Positions 10,074-19,634 of a stretch of DNA of 64,000 nucleotides are shown here, one piece after another; the stretch's first letter is position 1, and each line of letters begins with the position of its first letter. Position numbers and translations under genes: made by a program. Source of the stretch: Paracoccus sp. JM45 (lineage in GTDB: Bacteria > Pseudomonadota > Alphaproteobacteria > Rhodobacterales > Rhodobacteraceae). The notes under the pieces were generated by a model. It did not search any database. It saw nothing but the letters and a program-made list of their open reading frames with translations, and was not told the DNA's origin. The DNA is taken from positions 124,001 through 188,000 of the forward strand of contig NZ_QQVY01000003.1 in the NCBI RefSeq assembly GCF_003590715.1, in the 5' to 3' direction.

Positions 10074-10103
10074 AAGGGGTGACCGAAAGGTCGCCCCTTT
10101 TTC
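10074..10103 (+). terminator. intrinsic terminator after the small ORF
   Basis: GGGGTGACC, a GAAA tetraloop and GGTCGCCCC (one T-G wobble) are followed by TTTTTC. It is a strong rho-independent terminator for the + strand transcript carrying the 42-aa ORF. Confidence 0.88.
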
Positions 10104-10133
10104 TTTGGACTGCACTGATCTGGAAACGACATG

Positions 10134-10159
10134 AAAAAAGAGGCGGCCCGTAGGCCGCC
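10134..10159 (-). terminator. intrinsic terminator of the rimP-nusA-ylxR-infB operon
   Basis: On the minus strand GGCGGCC, loop TACG and GGCCGCC lead into TCTTTTTTCAT, about 28 nt past the infB stop. The + strand side also ends in CCCCTTTTCC, so it may act in both directions. Confidence 0.88.
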
Positions 10160-10187
10160 CCTTTTCCTGTATCTGATCCGGCGTCCT

Positions 10188-12737
10188 TTACAGGTTACGC
10201 TCGACCTCTTCGCGTTCGAAGATTTCGATGACGTCGCCTGCGCGGATATCATCGTAATTCTCGAATGCCATACCGCATTCCTGACCCGATTGCACTTCTT
10301 TGACTTCGTCTTTGAAGCGCTTCAGCGTCTTCAGCGTGCCTTCGTGGATCACCACGTTGTCACGCAGCAGGCGCACACCAGCCGAACGGCGGGCGACACC
10401 TTCGGTGACCAGACAACCGGCGACTTTGCCGATACCGGTGACCTTGAAGACCTCTTTGATCGAGGCATAGCCGATGAAGTTTTCGCGGACTTCTGCGGAC
10501 AGCAGACCCGAGGCAGCAGCTTTGATGTCATCCACCAGATCATAGATGATCGAGTAATAGCGGATCTCGACACCCTTCTGATTGGCCGAACTGCGCGCCG
10601 GAGAGTTGGCACGGACGTTAAAGCCGATAACCGGTGCGCCCGAGGCTTCGGCAAGGCCGATGTCGGATTCGGTGATCGCACCCACACCATAATGCAGGAC
10701 GCGGACGCGGACTTCGTCGTTGCCGACTTTTTCCAGCGCCTGCACGATGGCTTCGGCGGAACCCTGCACGTCGGCCTTCACGACCACCGGCAGTTCTGCG
10801 ACGTTCACATCTGCTTTTACCTTGGCCATCAGCTGTTCCAGCGTGGTCGAGGCGCCTGCCGCGGCACGTTTGTCCTTTGCATGCTGATGACGGTAATCGG
10901 CAATCTCGCGCGCTTGGGCTTCGGTATCGACGACGTTCAGCACATCACCGGCTTCCGGCGTCCCGCTAAGGCCCAGAACTTCGACAGGAACCGACGGACC
11001 GGCTTCTTCGACGCGCTGGCCCTTGTCGTTGATCAAGGCGCGGACCTTGCCCCATTGTTCGCCGACAACAAAGATGTCGCCGCGCTTCAGGGTGCCGTGC
11101 TGGACTAGGACGGTCGCGACAGGGCCACGGCCAACGTCCAGCTGGGCTTCGATGACGGCACCTTGGGCAGCTCGATCGGGGTTGGCCTTCAGTTCCAGAA
11201 TCTCGGCCTGCAGGGCGATGGCTTCCAGCAGCTGGTCGATGCCCAGACCGGTTTTCGCCGATACCTCGACGTCCTGCACATCGCCTGACATCGCTTCGAC
11301 GACCACTTCGTGCTGCAACAGATCCGTGCGGACCTTGTTCACATCGGCGGCAGGCTTGTCGACCTTGTTGATCGCAACGATCATCGGCACGCCGGCTGCT
11401 TTCGCATGGGCGATGGCTTCGATCGTCTGCGGCATCACCGCGTCATCGGCTGCGACGACCAGAACCACGATATCCGTGACCTGAGCACCACGTGCACGCA
11501 TCGAGGTAAAGGCCGCATGGCCCGGCGTATCCAGGAAGGACAGCACAGCGCCGCTTTCGGTCGTGACCTGATAGGCACCGATGTGCTGGGTGATGCCGCC
11601 AGCTTCGCCCGACACCACGTTCGCCTTGCGAATCACATCCAGCAGCGAGGTTTTGCCGTGGTCGACGTGACCCATGATCGTGATGATCGGGGGACGCGAC
11701 TGCATATCTTCGGTTTTGTCGTCAACAGTGTTGATGACCTGTTCCACGTCAGCGTCGCTGACGCGCACAGCCTTATGGCCGAATTCCTCGATCACCAGTT
11801 CGGCGGTCTCGGCGTCGATGGGCTGGTTCATGGAAACCATCATGCCCATTTTCATCAGCGTCTTGACGACATCTGCGGCGCGTTCGGTCATCCGGTTGGC
11901 AAGTTCCTGCACGACAATCGTTTCGGGCAGTTTGACTTCACGGAATTGCTTTTCGGCGCGCTGGCTTCCACCCATTGCCTTCTGGCGGGTTTTTTCCTGC
12001 TTGCGCTTCATTGCGGCCATGCTGCGGGGGCGACCGGCTTCGCCGTTCAACGCCTGATTCAGCGACAGCTTGCCCGAACGACGGTTGTCGTCGCGTGCGG
12101 TTTTGCTGTTCTTGTCGCGGTCGGTCTTTTCGCGTTCGGGCTTGCGAGCCACGTTCAGCGAAACACCTTTGGTTTCGGCGCGCGAAGCTGCTGCTTCGAT
12201 GGATGCCTGATCCGGCGCAGCGTCTTTGGCCGCTGCGGGTTTGGCACGGTCTTCGCGCTTGGGTGCAGCTTCCTTGCGCTTGGCGGCTTCGGCTGCTTCG
12301 CGGGCGACGCGTGCCTCTTCTTCGGCTTTCGCCTTCAGGGCTTCTTCGCGCTGGCGTTCTTCGGCTGCTTTCGCATCGATTTCGGCACGGCGACGTGCGC
12401 GTTCCTCGTCACGGGCCTTTTCCTGCGCGATACGTTCGGCAGCATCGCTGGCCTCGCGCGCCTTGGCGGCGGCAAGTGCCTTGAGGCGGCGTTCCATTTC
12501 GACGTCGGAAATACCGGCCGGACGCTTGGAGGGGTCACCTGCCATACGTGCGGTCAGCGGATTTTTCGCTTTATCAATCGTGGATTGTCCGGCACCCGGC
12601 TTTGGCACCACGACGCGCTTGCGTTTGGTTTCCACAACCACGCTTTTCGTGCGGCCATGGCTGAAGCTTTGCTTGACCTGACCCGAACGGCCTGCGCCGC
12701 CAAGTCCCAAGGGTTTTTTATCGTCTTTATCGCTCAT
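10188..12737 (-). CDS. infB: translation initiation factor IF-2
   Basis: An 849-aa GTPase that places fMet-tRNA on the 30S subunit. The N-terminus is long, charged and Ala/Glu/Lys-rich with coiled-coil character (about residues 80-260). The IF-2 N domain follows, then the G domain with [12 protein letters not shown] (G1), DTPGHAAFT (G3) and NKVDKP (G4), then domains II to IV ending EREEVERNL. The start is ATG 12737 ([14 protein letters not shown]), preceded by GGAAGGA inside the end of ylxR. An upstream in-frame ATG at 12779 lies within ylxR and is unlikely. Last gene of the operon. Confidence 0.97.
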   Translation of the reverse strand: MSDKDDKKPLGLGGAGRSGQVKQSFSHGRTKSVVVETKRKRVVVPKPGAGQSTIDKAKNPLTARMAGDPSKRPAGISDVEMERRLKALAAAKAREASDAAERIAQEKARDEERARRRAEIDAKAAEERQREEALKAKAEEEARVAREAAEAAKRKEAAPKREDRAKPAAAKDAAPDQASIEAAASRAETKGVSLNVARKPEREKTDRDKNSKTARDDNRRSGKLSLNQALNGEAGRPRSMAAMKRKQEKTRQKAMGGSQRAEKQFREVKLPETIVVQELANRMTERAADVVKTLMKMGMMVSMNQPIDAETAELVIEEFGHKAVRVSDADVEQVINTVDDKTEDMQSRPPIITIMGHVDHGKTSLLDVIRKANVVSGEAGGITQHIGAYQVTTESGAVLSFLDTPGHAAFTSMRARGAQVTDIVVLVVAADDAVMPQTIEAIAHAKAAGVPMIVAINKVDKPAADVNKVRTDLLQHEVVVEAMSGDVQDVEVSAKTGLGIDQLLEAIALQAEILELKANPDRAAQGAVIEAQLDVGRGPVATVLVQHGTLKRGDIFVVGEQWGKVRALINDKGQRVEEAGPSVPVEVLGLSGTPEAGDVLNVVDTEAQAREIADYRHQHAKDKRAAAGASTTLEQLMAKVKADVNVAELPVVVKADVQGSAEAIVQALEKVGNDEVRVRVLHYGVGAITESDIGLAEASGAPVIGFNVRANSPARSSANQKGVEIRYYSIIYDLVDDIKAAASGLLSAEVRENFIGYASIKEVFKVTGIGKVAGCLVTEGVARRSAGVRLLRDNVVIHEGTLKTLKRFKDEVKEVQSGQECGMAFENYDDIRAGDVIEIFEREEVERNL

Positions 12738-12744
12738 CTGCGTC

Positions 12745-13377
12745 TTATTCCTTCCCGACGGCCGTATTGCCGTCGTCATGCCCGCGCAGACCCGTCAGTC
12801 TGCCGGCTTCCAAGATCACCTTGTCCGTCAGGCCACCCGCCGCAAGCGCGACGTGTATGACATGATCACGGCCAAATGCCAAACCCAATTCTGAGGCCGT
12901 CATGCAGCCAAACCAGCGTCCGCCGGTGGGCGTCCACAGCTTGCCTTTGCCGCGATCAGACCCGTCGCTGGCCTGAAGAAGCACCTTTGCGCGCCCCTCG
13001 GCCAGCCAACCCTTAACCTTTTCGAAGCCAGCAACCGCGCGACCCGTTTTGCGGGCCAGCGACACCAGTTCCACCAGTCGGCGTCCGACGCCCGCTTCTG
13101 TCATGTCACCCAGATTTTCGGGTGCTTTGACAGGGGTGCGGGCGGCGCGGGAAAACAATCCCTTTGCCACAGCTTTGTCGATCGCAGCGCGATCCGCCGT
13201 GACCCAGATACCCCGACCGGGCAGCTTTTCGGCCAGATCCGGAATGACCTGGTCATCGGGCCCGATCACGAAACGGATCAGGCCACGTTTGGGTTGCGTT
13301 TCGCCAGTGACAATGCACTTGCGCTCCGGATCTTCGGTCCGGTCCTTATCACGTCCACCACGGCTCAAGCTGTGCAC
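12745..13377 (-). CDS. YlxR (DUF448) RNA-binding protein fused to an L7Ae-like domain
   Basis: A 210-aa protein between nusA and infB. The N-terminal YlxR domain (about residues 14-90) carries [19 protein letters not shown] and [12 protein letters not shown]. The C-terminal half (about 105-195) resembles the YlxQ/L7Ae-type RNA-binding fold ([18 protein letters not shown]). This two-domain form is usual in Alphaproteobacteria. The frame starts at GTG 13377, 13 nt after nusA; no ATG is available in frame outside nusA. A role in RNA binding around transcription, translation or RNase P is inferred from the family and operon. Confidence 0.88.
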   Translation of the reverse strand: MHSLSRGGRDKDRTEDPERKCIVTGETQPKRGLIRFVIGPDDQVIPDLAEKLPGRGIWVTADRAAIDKAVAKGLFSRAARTPVKAPENLGDMTEAGVGRRLVELVSLARKTGRAVAGFEKVKGWLAEGRAKVLLQASDGSDRGKGKLWTPTGGRWFGCMTASELGLAFGRDHVIHVALAAGGLTDKVILEAGRLTGLRGHDDGNTAVGKE

Positions 13378-13390
13378 ACATCCGGGGCGA

Positions 13391-15019
13391 TCAGGCCCCG
13401 GCCTCCTCGTCATCGTTGTCATCTTCGTCGGTGTCGACGTCATCGGCATTCTCTTCCAGCTCGGTCGGGTCGACCCAGCCCAAAAGCACGCGTGCGGTCA
13501 TGATCATGACCTGCGCTTCTTCCAGAGAAACTTCGAAGGGTTCAAGAAGACCTTCATCCTTGACGCGCTTGCCATTCACCGTGGTCCAGCCGCCGGCCAG
13601 TTCCCAATCGGCGCAAGTGGCAAAATCTTCCAGCGTCTTGATGCCGTCCTTTGCCAATGCCTCAATCATGTAGGGGGTCAGACCCTCGAATTCAACAAGG
13701 CTGTCCTCGACGCCCAATTCGCGGGCCTTGTCCATGGCGGCCTTATGCTTGGCTTCCAGAACGTCACGGGCACGAGCCTGCAATTCGGATGCGGTGCTGG
13801 CATCGACGCCGTCGATGGTCAGCAGTTCGTCGGCTTCAACGAATGCAACCTCTTCCAGATTGGTAAAGCCTTCGGCCACCAGCAGCTGGGCAAAGAATTC
13901 GTCCAGATCCAGTGCTTCCATGAACAGTGCGGTGCGGCTGTTGAATTCGGCCTGACGACGCTTGGATTCTTCTTCGTCGGTCAGAATGTCGATGTCCATG
14001 CCGGTCAGCTGGCTGGCAAGACGGACGTTCTGGCCGCGACGGCCAATGGCCAGCGACAGCTGTTCGTCGGGAACAACGACTTCGATCTTGTTGGCTTCCT
14101 CGTCGAAAACGACCTTGCTGACCTCGGCGGGCTGCAATGCGTTCACAAGGAAGGTGGCCGGATCTTCATTCCACGGAATGATGTCGATTTTTTCGCCTTG
14201 AAGTTCACCGACGACCGCCTGAACACGGCTGCCGCGCATACCGACGCAAGCGCCGACCGGATCGATCGAGTTGTCGTTGCTGATGACAGCAATCTTGGCG
14301 CGCGATCCCGGATCACGGGCCACAGCCTTGATCTGGATCACGCCGTCATAGATTTCAGGCACTTCCATCTTGAACAGTTCGGCCATGAACTGCGGATCGG
14401 TGCGCGACAGGAAGATCTGCGGCCCGCGGGTCTCGCGGCGCACATCCTTGATATAGGCGCGGATCCGGTCGTTGGGGCGATAGCTTTCGCGACCGATCTT
14501 TTCGTTGCGACGCAGAATCGCCTCGCCACGGCCGACGTCGACGATGATATTGCCGTATTCCTCGCGCTTGACGACACCGTTGATGATGGTGTTGGCGCGA
14601 TCCTTGAATTCTTCGTACTGGCGGTCACGTTCGGCTTCGCGCACGCGCTGCAGGATGACCTGCTTGGCGGATTGTGCGGCGATACGGCCCAGTTCGACGG
14701 GGGGAACCTGATCGATGATTTCATCACCGACCTGCGGGTTGTCCAGATAGGGACGTGCCTGTTCGACCGTGACTTCGGCCTGATAGTTTTCGACCAGATC
14801 GTCTTCGACCACGGTGCGAACGCGTGTGAAGGTGGCATTGCCGGTCTTGCGGTCGATGGACACACGGATGTCCATTTCCGCGCCATAGCGGGACTTTGCG
14901 GCACGCGCGAGGCTGTCTTCCATCGCTTCGATGACCAGTTCGGGTTCGATCATCTTTTCGCGGGCAACGGCTTCCGCCGTCTGCAACAGTTCAAGCTGGT
15001 TGGCAGATGTAATCGCCAT
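13391..15019 (-). CDS. nusA: transcription termination/antitermination factor NusA
   Basis: A 542-aa RNA polymerase-binding factor. The order is NusA N-terminal domain ([20 protein letters not shown]), S1 domain near 135-200, two KH domains near 230-345 ([27 protein letters not shown]), and helical C-terminal repeats, ending in a very acidic tail ([12 protein letters not shown]-like). The start is ATG 15019, with AAGGAG eight bases upstream, rather than the ATG at 15052 inside rimP. It lies 4 nt after rimP, so it is translationally coupled. Confidence 0.97.
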   Translation of the reverse strand: MAITSANQLELLQTAEAVAREKMIEPELVIEAMEDSLARAAKSRYGAEMDIRVSIDRKTGNATFTRVRTVVEDDLVENYQAEVTVEQARPYLDNPQVGDEIIDQVPPVELGRIAAQSAKQVILQRVREAERDRQYEEFKDRANTIINGVVKREEYGNIIVDVGRGEAILRRNEKIGRESYRPNDRIRAYIKDVRRETRGPQIFLSRTDPQFMAELFKMEVPEIYDGVIQIKAVARDPGSRAKIAVISNDNSIDPVGACVGMRGSRVQAVVGELQGEKIDIIPWNEDPATFLVNALQPAEVSKVVFDEEANKIEVVVPDEQLSLAIGRRGQNVRLASQLTGMDIDILTDEEESKRRQAEFNSRTALFMEALDLDEFFAQLLVAEGFTNLEEVAFVEADELLTIDGVDASTASELQARARDVLEAKHKAAMDKARELGVEDSLVEFEGLTPYMIEALAKDGIKTLEDFATCADWELAGGWTTVNGKRVKDEGLLEPFEVSLEEAQVMIMTARVLLGWVDPTELEENADDVDTDEDDNDDEEAGA

Positions 15020-15023
15020 CAAC

Positions 15024-15641
15024 TCACTCCTTGGTAGCGGCGCCGTCGGCACCTTCGTTATCGTCGGTTTCGATCTCGTCGAAGGCAGATTCGTCCAGAT
15101 TGTCGATCTCGACTCCGGCTTCTTTCTTCTGACGCAACATTTCTTTGATCAGCTCGTCGGTCAGGACCAGCTTGGCATCGGCCAGCAGGTCGAATTCCAG
15201 CCCGATGGTATGGGTCTTTCCCTGATCCTCGATGTTGATCAGGACCTCGGTGCCTTCGACACCGGTCAGCAAACCCTTGAAGCGTTTGCGCCCGTCGATG
15301 GGTTGGTTGATGTCCAGCCGCGCCTCATAGCCTTCGAAGTTCTCGAAGTCTTTCAGACGGGTCAGGGGACGGTCGATCCCGGGCGAGGACACTTCGAGGT
15401 AATAGTTATCCTCGATCGGGTCCTGCACATCCAAAGTGGCGCTGAGGGCGGTTGAAATGACCGCGCAATCATCCACGTTGATGCCACCTTCGGGACGGTC
15501 GGCCATAATCTGCAGCGTGGCGGTCTTGCCGCCCTGCAGGCGCACACGCACCAATTCGTAGCCCAGATCTTCGATCACGGGCGTGATGATTTCGGCCAGG
15601 CGACGGTCAATGGCCGTCTTGGCGATCAGATCGTTCGACAT
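15024..15641 (-). CDS. rimP: ribosome maturation factor RimP
   Basis: A 205-aa protein needed for 30S maturation. It has the RimP N domain ([20 protein letters not shown]), the signature [16 protein letters not shown] near residues 110-125, and an SH3-like C domain. An extended acidic C-terminal tail follows (after about residue 165), longer than in E. coli (150 aa). First gene of the nusA-infB operon. The ATG at 15641 has AAAGGA just upstream. A complete intrinsic terminator sits only 18 nt ahead of the start, so expression may depend on read-through. Confidence 0.95.
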   Translation of the reverse strand: MSNDLIAKTAIDRRLAEIITPVIEDLGYELVRVRLQGGKTATLQIMADRPEGGINVDDCAVISTALSATLDVQDPIEDNYYLEVSSPGIDRPLTRLKDFENFEGYEARLDINQPIDGRKRFKGLLTGVEGTEVLINIEDQGKTHTIGLEFDLLADAKLVLTDELIKEMLRQKKEAGVEIDNLDESAFDEIETDDNEGADGAATKE

Positions 15642-15659
15642 GGGATCCTTTCGGACATG

Positions 15660-15683
15660 AAAAAGGGGCCGTCAGCGGGCCCC
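15660..15683 (-). terminator. intrinsic terminator in the rimP leader (possible attenuator)
   Basis: On the minus strand GGGGCC, loop CGCTGAC and GGCCCC are followed by TTTTTCAT, ending 18 nt before the rimP ATG. There is no room for a separate promoter plus leader between it and rimP. It either ends pip-tspO transcription with read-through into rimP or attenuates a rimP promoter further upstream. Confidence 0.7.
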
Positions 15684-15695
15684 ATGCGGAAGTTC

Positions 15696-15724
15696 CGGTG
15701 GGCAGGGTTTGGACCCCTGCACCG
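15696..15724 (-). repeat. hairpin upstream of the rimP terminator
   Basis: GCAGGG (15702-15707) pairs with CCCTGC (15715-15720) around a 7-nt loop, and CGGT/ACCG extends the stem beyond a 2-nt bulge. It lies 12 bases upstream of the leader terminator on the minus strand and could be part of a folded leader. Not a tRNA. Confidence 0.5.
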
Positions 15725-15771
15725 CTGTTGTAAGGCCATATAGCGCCGCAGCCCCGCGAATGCAAGCTGCC

Positions 15772-16236
15772 TTAGCGCGCGCCGGCCCCCGGATTGTCGC
15801 GCCAGATGCGCCAGTTCAGGCCGGCGGCCACACAAAGCCACGCCAGATAGGGCAGCAACAGCAGCCCCGACCGCCAGTCAAGCGCCCAGAATTGCACGAC
15901 CATTGCCGCGACCACCACCCAAAGCACGCCGATGACGCCCATCGCCACAGCCATGCGACGTGCGCCAAAGAAAACCGGCGTCCACAGCGTGTTCAACGCG
16001 ATTTGTGCCGCCCAAAGCGCCAGCGCCACACCAGCCCCGGGCAACAGGGCCACCCGCGCGGCGGCAATGGCCGACAGCAGATAGATCGTGCTCCACGCGA
16101 CGGGGAAGGCCCATTTGGGCGGGGTAAAGGACGGTTTCTGCAGGCTTTCATACCATGCGCCGGGACGGAAGATGATGCCGGTGGCGGCCGCGGCCGCGCT
16201 GGCCAGCATGAAGATCAGAAACAGGTTCAGGCTCAT
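15772..16236 (-). CDS. tspO: TspO/MBR-family tryptophan-rich sensory protein
   Basis: A 154-aa integral membrane protein with five hydrophobic helices. The family pattern includes the conserved WYESLQKPSFTPPKWAFPVAW block near residues 28-48, LWAAQIALNTLWTPVFFG near 80-97, and a Trp/Tyr-rich end. TspO binds porphyrins and, in Rhodobacter sphaeroides, tunes photosynthesis gene expression to oxygen. The start is ATG 16236, overlapping the pip stop in an ATGA junction. hemH at 21231 is a tetrapyrrole gene but is not linked. Confidence 0.93.
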   Translation of the reverse strand: MSLNLFLIFMLASAAAAATGIIFRPGAWYESLQKPSFTPPKWAFPVAWSTIYLLSAIAAARVALLPGAGVALALWAAQIALNTLWTPVFFGARRMAVAMGVIGVLWVVVAAMVVQFWALDWRSGLLLLPYLAWLCVAAGLNWRIWRDNPGAGAR

Positions 16237-17231
16237 GTACGGGGTGTCCGGTTCTTGATGCGGTCCTCGTCGCGGATGGTGTCCATGACAGTGACCAGTT
16301 CGGCAGTAATACGTGGTTCCGACAGCGCATGCCCCGATGCAGGCACAAAGCGCAGCTGGCAATCCGCCCAACCCTGCGCCAGTGCATAGGCGCTGGCAGG
16401 CGGGCAGACCATGTCATAGCGGCCTTGCACGATCACGGCGGGCAGATGTTCGATCCGGCCTCTGTCGCGCAGCAACTGCCCTTCGTCCAGAAAGCACTTA
16501 TGGCTGAAAAAGTGATTCTCGAGCCGCGCAAAGGCACGGGCATATTCCGGCGGCGCATGCCCCGAGGCCGAGGATTGCAGCCCCGCCAGCGCATTTTCCC
16601 ACATCAGCCACGGCTGGGCAAATCGTGTCTGGCGGCCTGTGTCATCGTCGAACAGGCGGCGGTGATAGGCGCCGATCATATCGTCGCGTTCGGCCTGCGG
16701 AATGGGTTCCTGAAACCGGTCCCAGAGTTCGGGAAAGAAGCGCGCCGCCCCGCCACCATAGAACCAGTCCAGTTCGGTCTGCATGCCCAAAAATACGCCG
16801 CGCAGCACAAGGCCGGTGACATGGTCGGGATGCGTTTCGGCATAAGCCAAAGCCAGCGTTGCGCCCCAGCTGCCGCCGAACAGCAACCATTGGTCAATGC
16901 CCAGATGTTCGCGGATCAGGGAAATGTCATTGACCAGATGTTGCGTGGTATTGGCCTGAACTGACGCGGCGGGTGTCGACTGTCCGCAGCCGCGCTGGTC
17001 AAACAGCACCACGCGAAAATGCGCGCTGTCGAAAAAGCGGCGCATAAAGGGGCTGCATCCGCCACCCGGCCCGCCATGCAGCACGACCACAGGGCGGCCT
17101 TCGGGGTTGCCGCATTCCTCGACGTAAAGGCTGTGGCCATCACCCACTTCGATGGTATGTCGCGCATAGGGTTCGACCGCCGGATGAAGGCGGCCATGTG
17201 ACGCGGAGATTTGTCCTGCCAATCGGTCCAT
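16233..17231 (-). CDS. pip: proline iminopeptidase
   Basis: A 332-aa alpha/beta hydrolase that releases N-terminal proline. The features are HGGPGGGCSPFMRRFFD (oxyanion loop), FDQRGCGQSTP, the nucleophile elbow GGSWGATLALAYA, the substrate-recognition motif near GGGAARFFPELWD, and the catalytic His in ASGHALSEP near the C-terminus. The start is ATG 17231 (MDRLAGQ), with a weak ribosome site. An open frame extends upstream into the divergent ubiG region but is not supported. It is cotranscribed with tspO through a 4-nt overlap. Confidence 0.94.
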   Translation of the reverse strand: MDRLAGQISASHGRLHPAVEPYARHTIEVGDGHSLYVEECGNPEGRPVVVLHGGPGGGCSPFMRRFFDSAHFRVVLFDQRGCGQSTPAASVQANTTQHLVNDISLIREHLGIDQWLLFGGSWGATLALAYAETHPDHVTGLVLRGVFLGMQTELDWFYGGGAARFFPELWDRFQEPIPQAERDDMIGAYHRRLFDDDTGRQTRFAQPWLMWENALAGLQSSASGHAPPEYARAFARLENHFFSHKCFLDEGQLLRDRGRIEHLPAVIVQGRYDMVCPPASAYALAQGWADCQLRFVPASGHALSEPRITAELVTVMDTIRDEDRIKNRTPRT

Positions 17232-17282
17232 GCTGATACTATAAGCCCTGTTGACGTCGCCTGCTAGAAGGACTGCCCAAAA

Positions 17283-18014
17283 ATGACCAGCATCGACCCC
17301 GCTGAAATTGCCAAATTCGAGGCGATGGCCGCCGAATGGTGGGACCCCAAGGGCAAGTTCCGCCCCCTGCATCTGATGAACCCGCTGCGGCTGGATTATA
17401 TCACCGACCAGTTGTCGATCGAATTTGCCCGTGACCTGAAAGGCAATGCACCGCTGAAGGGCCTGCGTATCCTTGATATCGGTTGCGGGGGCGGTCTTGT
17501 GGCCGAACCCATGGCGCGGCTGGGGGCCGATGTGACGGGCGCGGATGCCACGCAGGTCAATATCGATGTGGCACAAACCCACGCCGACCAGCAGGGGTTG
17601 ACCATCGATTACCGCGCCACCACCGCCGAGGCGATGGCAGAGGCCGGCGAAATCTTCGATGTCGTTCTGGCATTGGAGATTGTCGAGCATGTCGCTGACC
17701 CCGCCGCCTTTATCGCCACTTGCGAACGGCTGGTGCGTCTAGGGGGGCTGGTCATTATTTCCACGCTGAACCGCACGGCCCGCAGTTTCGGGGCGGCGAT
17801 TTTGGGGGCTGAATGGATCCTGCGCTGGCTGCCGCGCGGCACGCATGACTGGTCACGCTTCATCACACCCGATGAGCTGACGGAAAAAGCCGGTGCCGCT
17901 AATCTGGATACGGTCGATCGTCGCGGGATGGTCTTTAACCCCGTCACCCATGGCTGGCGGCTGTCGGACCGCGATATGTCGGTGAATTATATCCTGACGG
18001 CGCGAAAGGCCTAA
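17283..18014 (+). CDS. ubiG: ubiquinone biosynthesis O-methyltransferase
   Basis: A 243-aa SAM-dependent methyltransferase acting at both O-methylation steps of ubiquinone synthesis. It begins [20 protein letters not shown], typical of UbiG (the AxxWWD segment). SAM motif I is [16 protein letters not shown], and the motifs LEIVEHV and STLNRT follow. The length is normal. It is divergent from pip, and its 3' end overlaps the MarR gene by 4 nt in convergent orientation. Confidence 0.95.
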   Translation: MTSIDPAEIAKFEAMAAEWWDPKGKFRPLHLMNPLRLDYITDQLSIEFARDLKGNAPLKGLRILDIGCGGGLVAEPMARLGADVTGADATQVNIDVAQTHADQQGLTIDYRATTAEAMAEAGEIFDVVLALEIVEHVADPAAFIATCERLVRLGGLVIISTLNRTARSFGAAILGAEWILRWLPRGTHDWSRFITPDELTEKAGAANLDTVDRRGMVFNPVTHGWRLSDRDMSVNYILTARKA

Positions 18015-18475
18015 TCGCTGCCTTCCAGCTGGACGCGCATTTCGCGCAGGACGGGCAGGGCGCTGCGCACACGCTCGGCCCCGATCTTGCGGACCACGCC
18101 CGCGATCAGCGGCATAAAGGATGCCAGCGCATTGTCCCGCGCCGCCCGTCCCGCCGGACTGAGCGAGACAAACTTGCGCCGCGCATCATCCCAATCGGGG
18201 CGGATATGCACGTGCCCCGCCCATTCCAGCCGCGACAGGGTGTTGGTCATCGCCCCGCGCGTCACGTGAAACGCACGGGCCAGCTGGGCGGGGGTGCGTT
18301 CCTCGTTCACATGGGCCAGCAGGTTCAGCACTGAAAAGTGAGAGATCTGCATCCCGCCCGGCAGTGCCTTGCTGATCAGGTTGCGCGACAGCTGTTCCGC
18401 AATCAGAACCTCGGCGAACAGGCTGGCAGCCAGCCGGTCGGTCGCAGGGTCAGTCTGGGGGGCAGGTGTCGTCAT
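18011..18475 (-). CDS. MarR-family transcriptional regulator
   Basis: A 154-aa winged-helix regulator. The HTH is around residues 60-85 ([20 protein letters not shown]), followed by the wing with the characteristic [18 protein letters not shown]- and C-terminal helices form the dimer interface. The start is ATG 18475 ([10 protein letters not shown]), 26 nt inside the nitrilase-family gene. The group comF-grxC-nit-marR reads as one unit. The ligand and target are unknown; it may respond to phenolic or redox stress like other MarR proteins. Confidence 0.88.
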   Translation of the reverse strand: MTTPAPQTDPATDRLAASLFAEVLIAEQLSRNLISKALPGGMQISHFSVLNLLAHVNEERTPAQLARAFHVTRGAMTNTLSRLEWAGHVHIRPDWDDARRKFVSLSPAGRAARDNALASFMPLIAGVVRKIGAERVRSALPVLREMRVQLEGSD

Positions 18476-19334
18476 AAGGTTCCGGTGCCGCAAAGGGCCG
18501 ATCATGTGTCAGGGACGGGATGGACGACCGTGCCCTGTCAACGGCCCTAAGGTCAAGGGAAACAACGGATATACCGGGCGTCACACCTGCATCGGACAGT
18601 AATTTTCCCCATGGGTCGATGACCAGTGAATGGCCATGGCTGCGGCGCGGGGGTCGGTCGGGGGAATTGGGGGCGGGATGTGTGCCGCATTGGGCAGGGG
18701 CCAGAATGAAACAGCCGGTTTCGATCGCGCGGGCCCGCAGCAGGGTTTCCCAATGCGCCTCGCCGGTCACCGGATTGAATGCCGAAGGCACGGTCAATAT
18801 CCGTGCCCCCGCCTGTGCCAATTGCCGATAGAGATGCGGAAAGCGCAGGTCATAGCAGATCGTCATGCCGACCGGCACATCGGCTGCCTTCGCCAGAACA
18901 GCCCTGTCACCAGGACGATAGGCGCTGCTTTCGCGATAGGATTCGGTTTCGCTTATGGTCACGTCGAACATATGCAGCTTGTCATAGCGCGCGACGATAT
19001 CGCCCTGCGGGTCGATCAGCAGGCTGCGATTGGCAAATCGGCCATCAGCATCGTCGGTCAACAGCGCCAGCGACCCGATCAGCAGCCAGATGCCCGCCGA
19101 TTTTGCCTCGGCCCGCAGGGCGGCAAGGGTCGGGTCGGTGGCTTCGGGGTGCAGGGTCTTGCGCTGCCATTTGCGGTCGGGGGACAGTAGGTTCGTCGCC
19201 TCGGGGGTCAGGACGAATTGCGCGCCTTGGGCGGCGGCTTGCCGGATCAGCGGGATGGTCTGTTCCAGATTGTCCAGCGGTGCGTCGCCGACCGTCAGCT
19301 GGATCAGCCCCACGGTCAGCGACGCGGGCAACAT
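18450..19334 (-). CDS. carbon-nitrogen hydrolase (Nit2/omega-amidase-like)
   Basis: A 294-aa nitrilase-superfamily hydrolase. The catalytic triad is E45 (LTPEATN), K119 (RYDKLHMFD) and C160 (TICYDLRFP). The RYDKLHMFD motif and overall length fit the Nit1/Nit2 branch, which hydrolyses deaminated glutathione or alpha-ketoglutaramate. The adjacency to glutaredoxin supports a glutathione-repair role, by inference. Its start shares one base with the grxC stop. Confidence 0.9.
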   Translation of the reverse strand: MLPASLTVGLIQLTVGDAPLDNLEQTIPLIRQAAAQGAQFVLTPEATNLLSPDRKWQRKTLHPEATDPTLAALRAEAKSAGIWLLIGSLALLTDDADGRFANRSLLIDPQGDIVARYDKLHMFDVTISETESYRESSAYRPGDRAVLAKAADVPVGMTICYDLRFPHLYRQLAQAGARILTVPSAFNPVTGEAHWETLLRARAIETGCFILAPAQCGTHPAPNSPDRPPRRSHGHSLVIDPWGKLLSDAGVTPGISVVSLDLRAVDRARSSIPSLTHDRPFAAPEPYDDTCPPD

Positions 19335-19603
19335 CAGGCAGCGCCCTTCAGCATCGGGGCCAGCTTGCCCGCGCGTTCCAGCGCATAAAGTTCATCGCAG
19401 CCGCCGACATGGGTGTCACCGATGAAAATCTGCGGAACGCTGCGCTTGCCATTGGCGCGCTGGGTCATCGCCGCCCGCTTCGAGGCATCCGCGCCCACAT
19501 CGGTTTCGTCATATTTGACACCTTTCTGGTCCAGCAACGCTTTGGCGCGGACGCAGAAGGGGCAGGTGCGGGTCGTATAGATCTGGATCTTTGGCTGTGC
19601 CAT
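19334..19603 (-). CDS. grxC: glutaredoxin 3
   Basis: An 89-aa thioredoxin-fold oxidoreductase reduced by glutathione. The active site is CPFC at residues 14-17 (more often CPYC). The cis-Pro is in RSVPQIFIGDTHVGGCDEL, and the GG glutathione-binding pair follows. It lies between comF and the Nit2-like hydrolase in one minus-strand unit, 31 nt after comF. Confidence 0.95.
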   Translation of the reverse strand: MAQPKIQIYTTRTCPFCVRAKALLDQKGVKYDETDVGADASKRAAMTQRANGKRSVPQIFIGDTHVGGCDELYALERAGKLAPMLKGAA

Positions 19604-19634
19604 GATGGTCCTTTCGGGTGGTTCGCATCCCTAT

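Noticed and set aside
13049-15037. 662-codon + strand frame opposite nusA/ylxR
   Set aside because: Shadow of NusA. The minus-strand protein has all NusA domains.
15690-15780. Possible tRNA before rimP, as with metY of E. coli
   Set aside because: The hairpin has no D arm, no anticodon arm with a 7-nt loop and no acceptor stem; it is only a hairpin.
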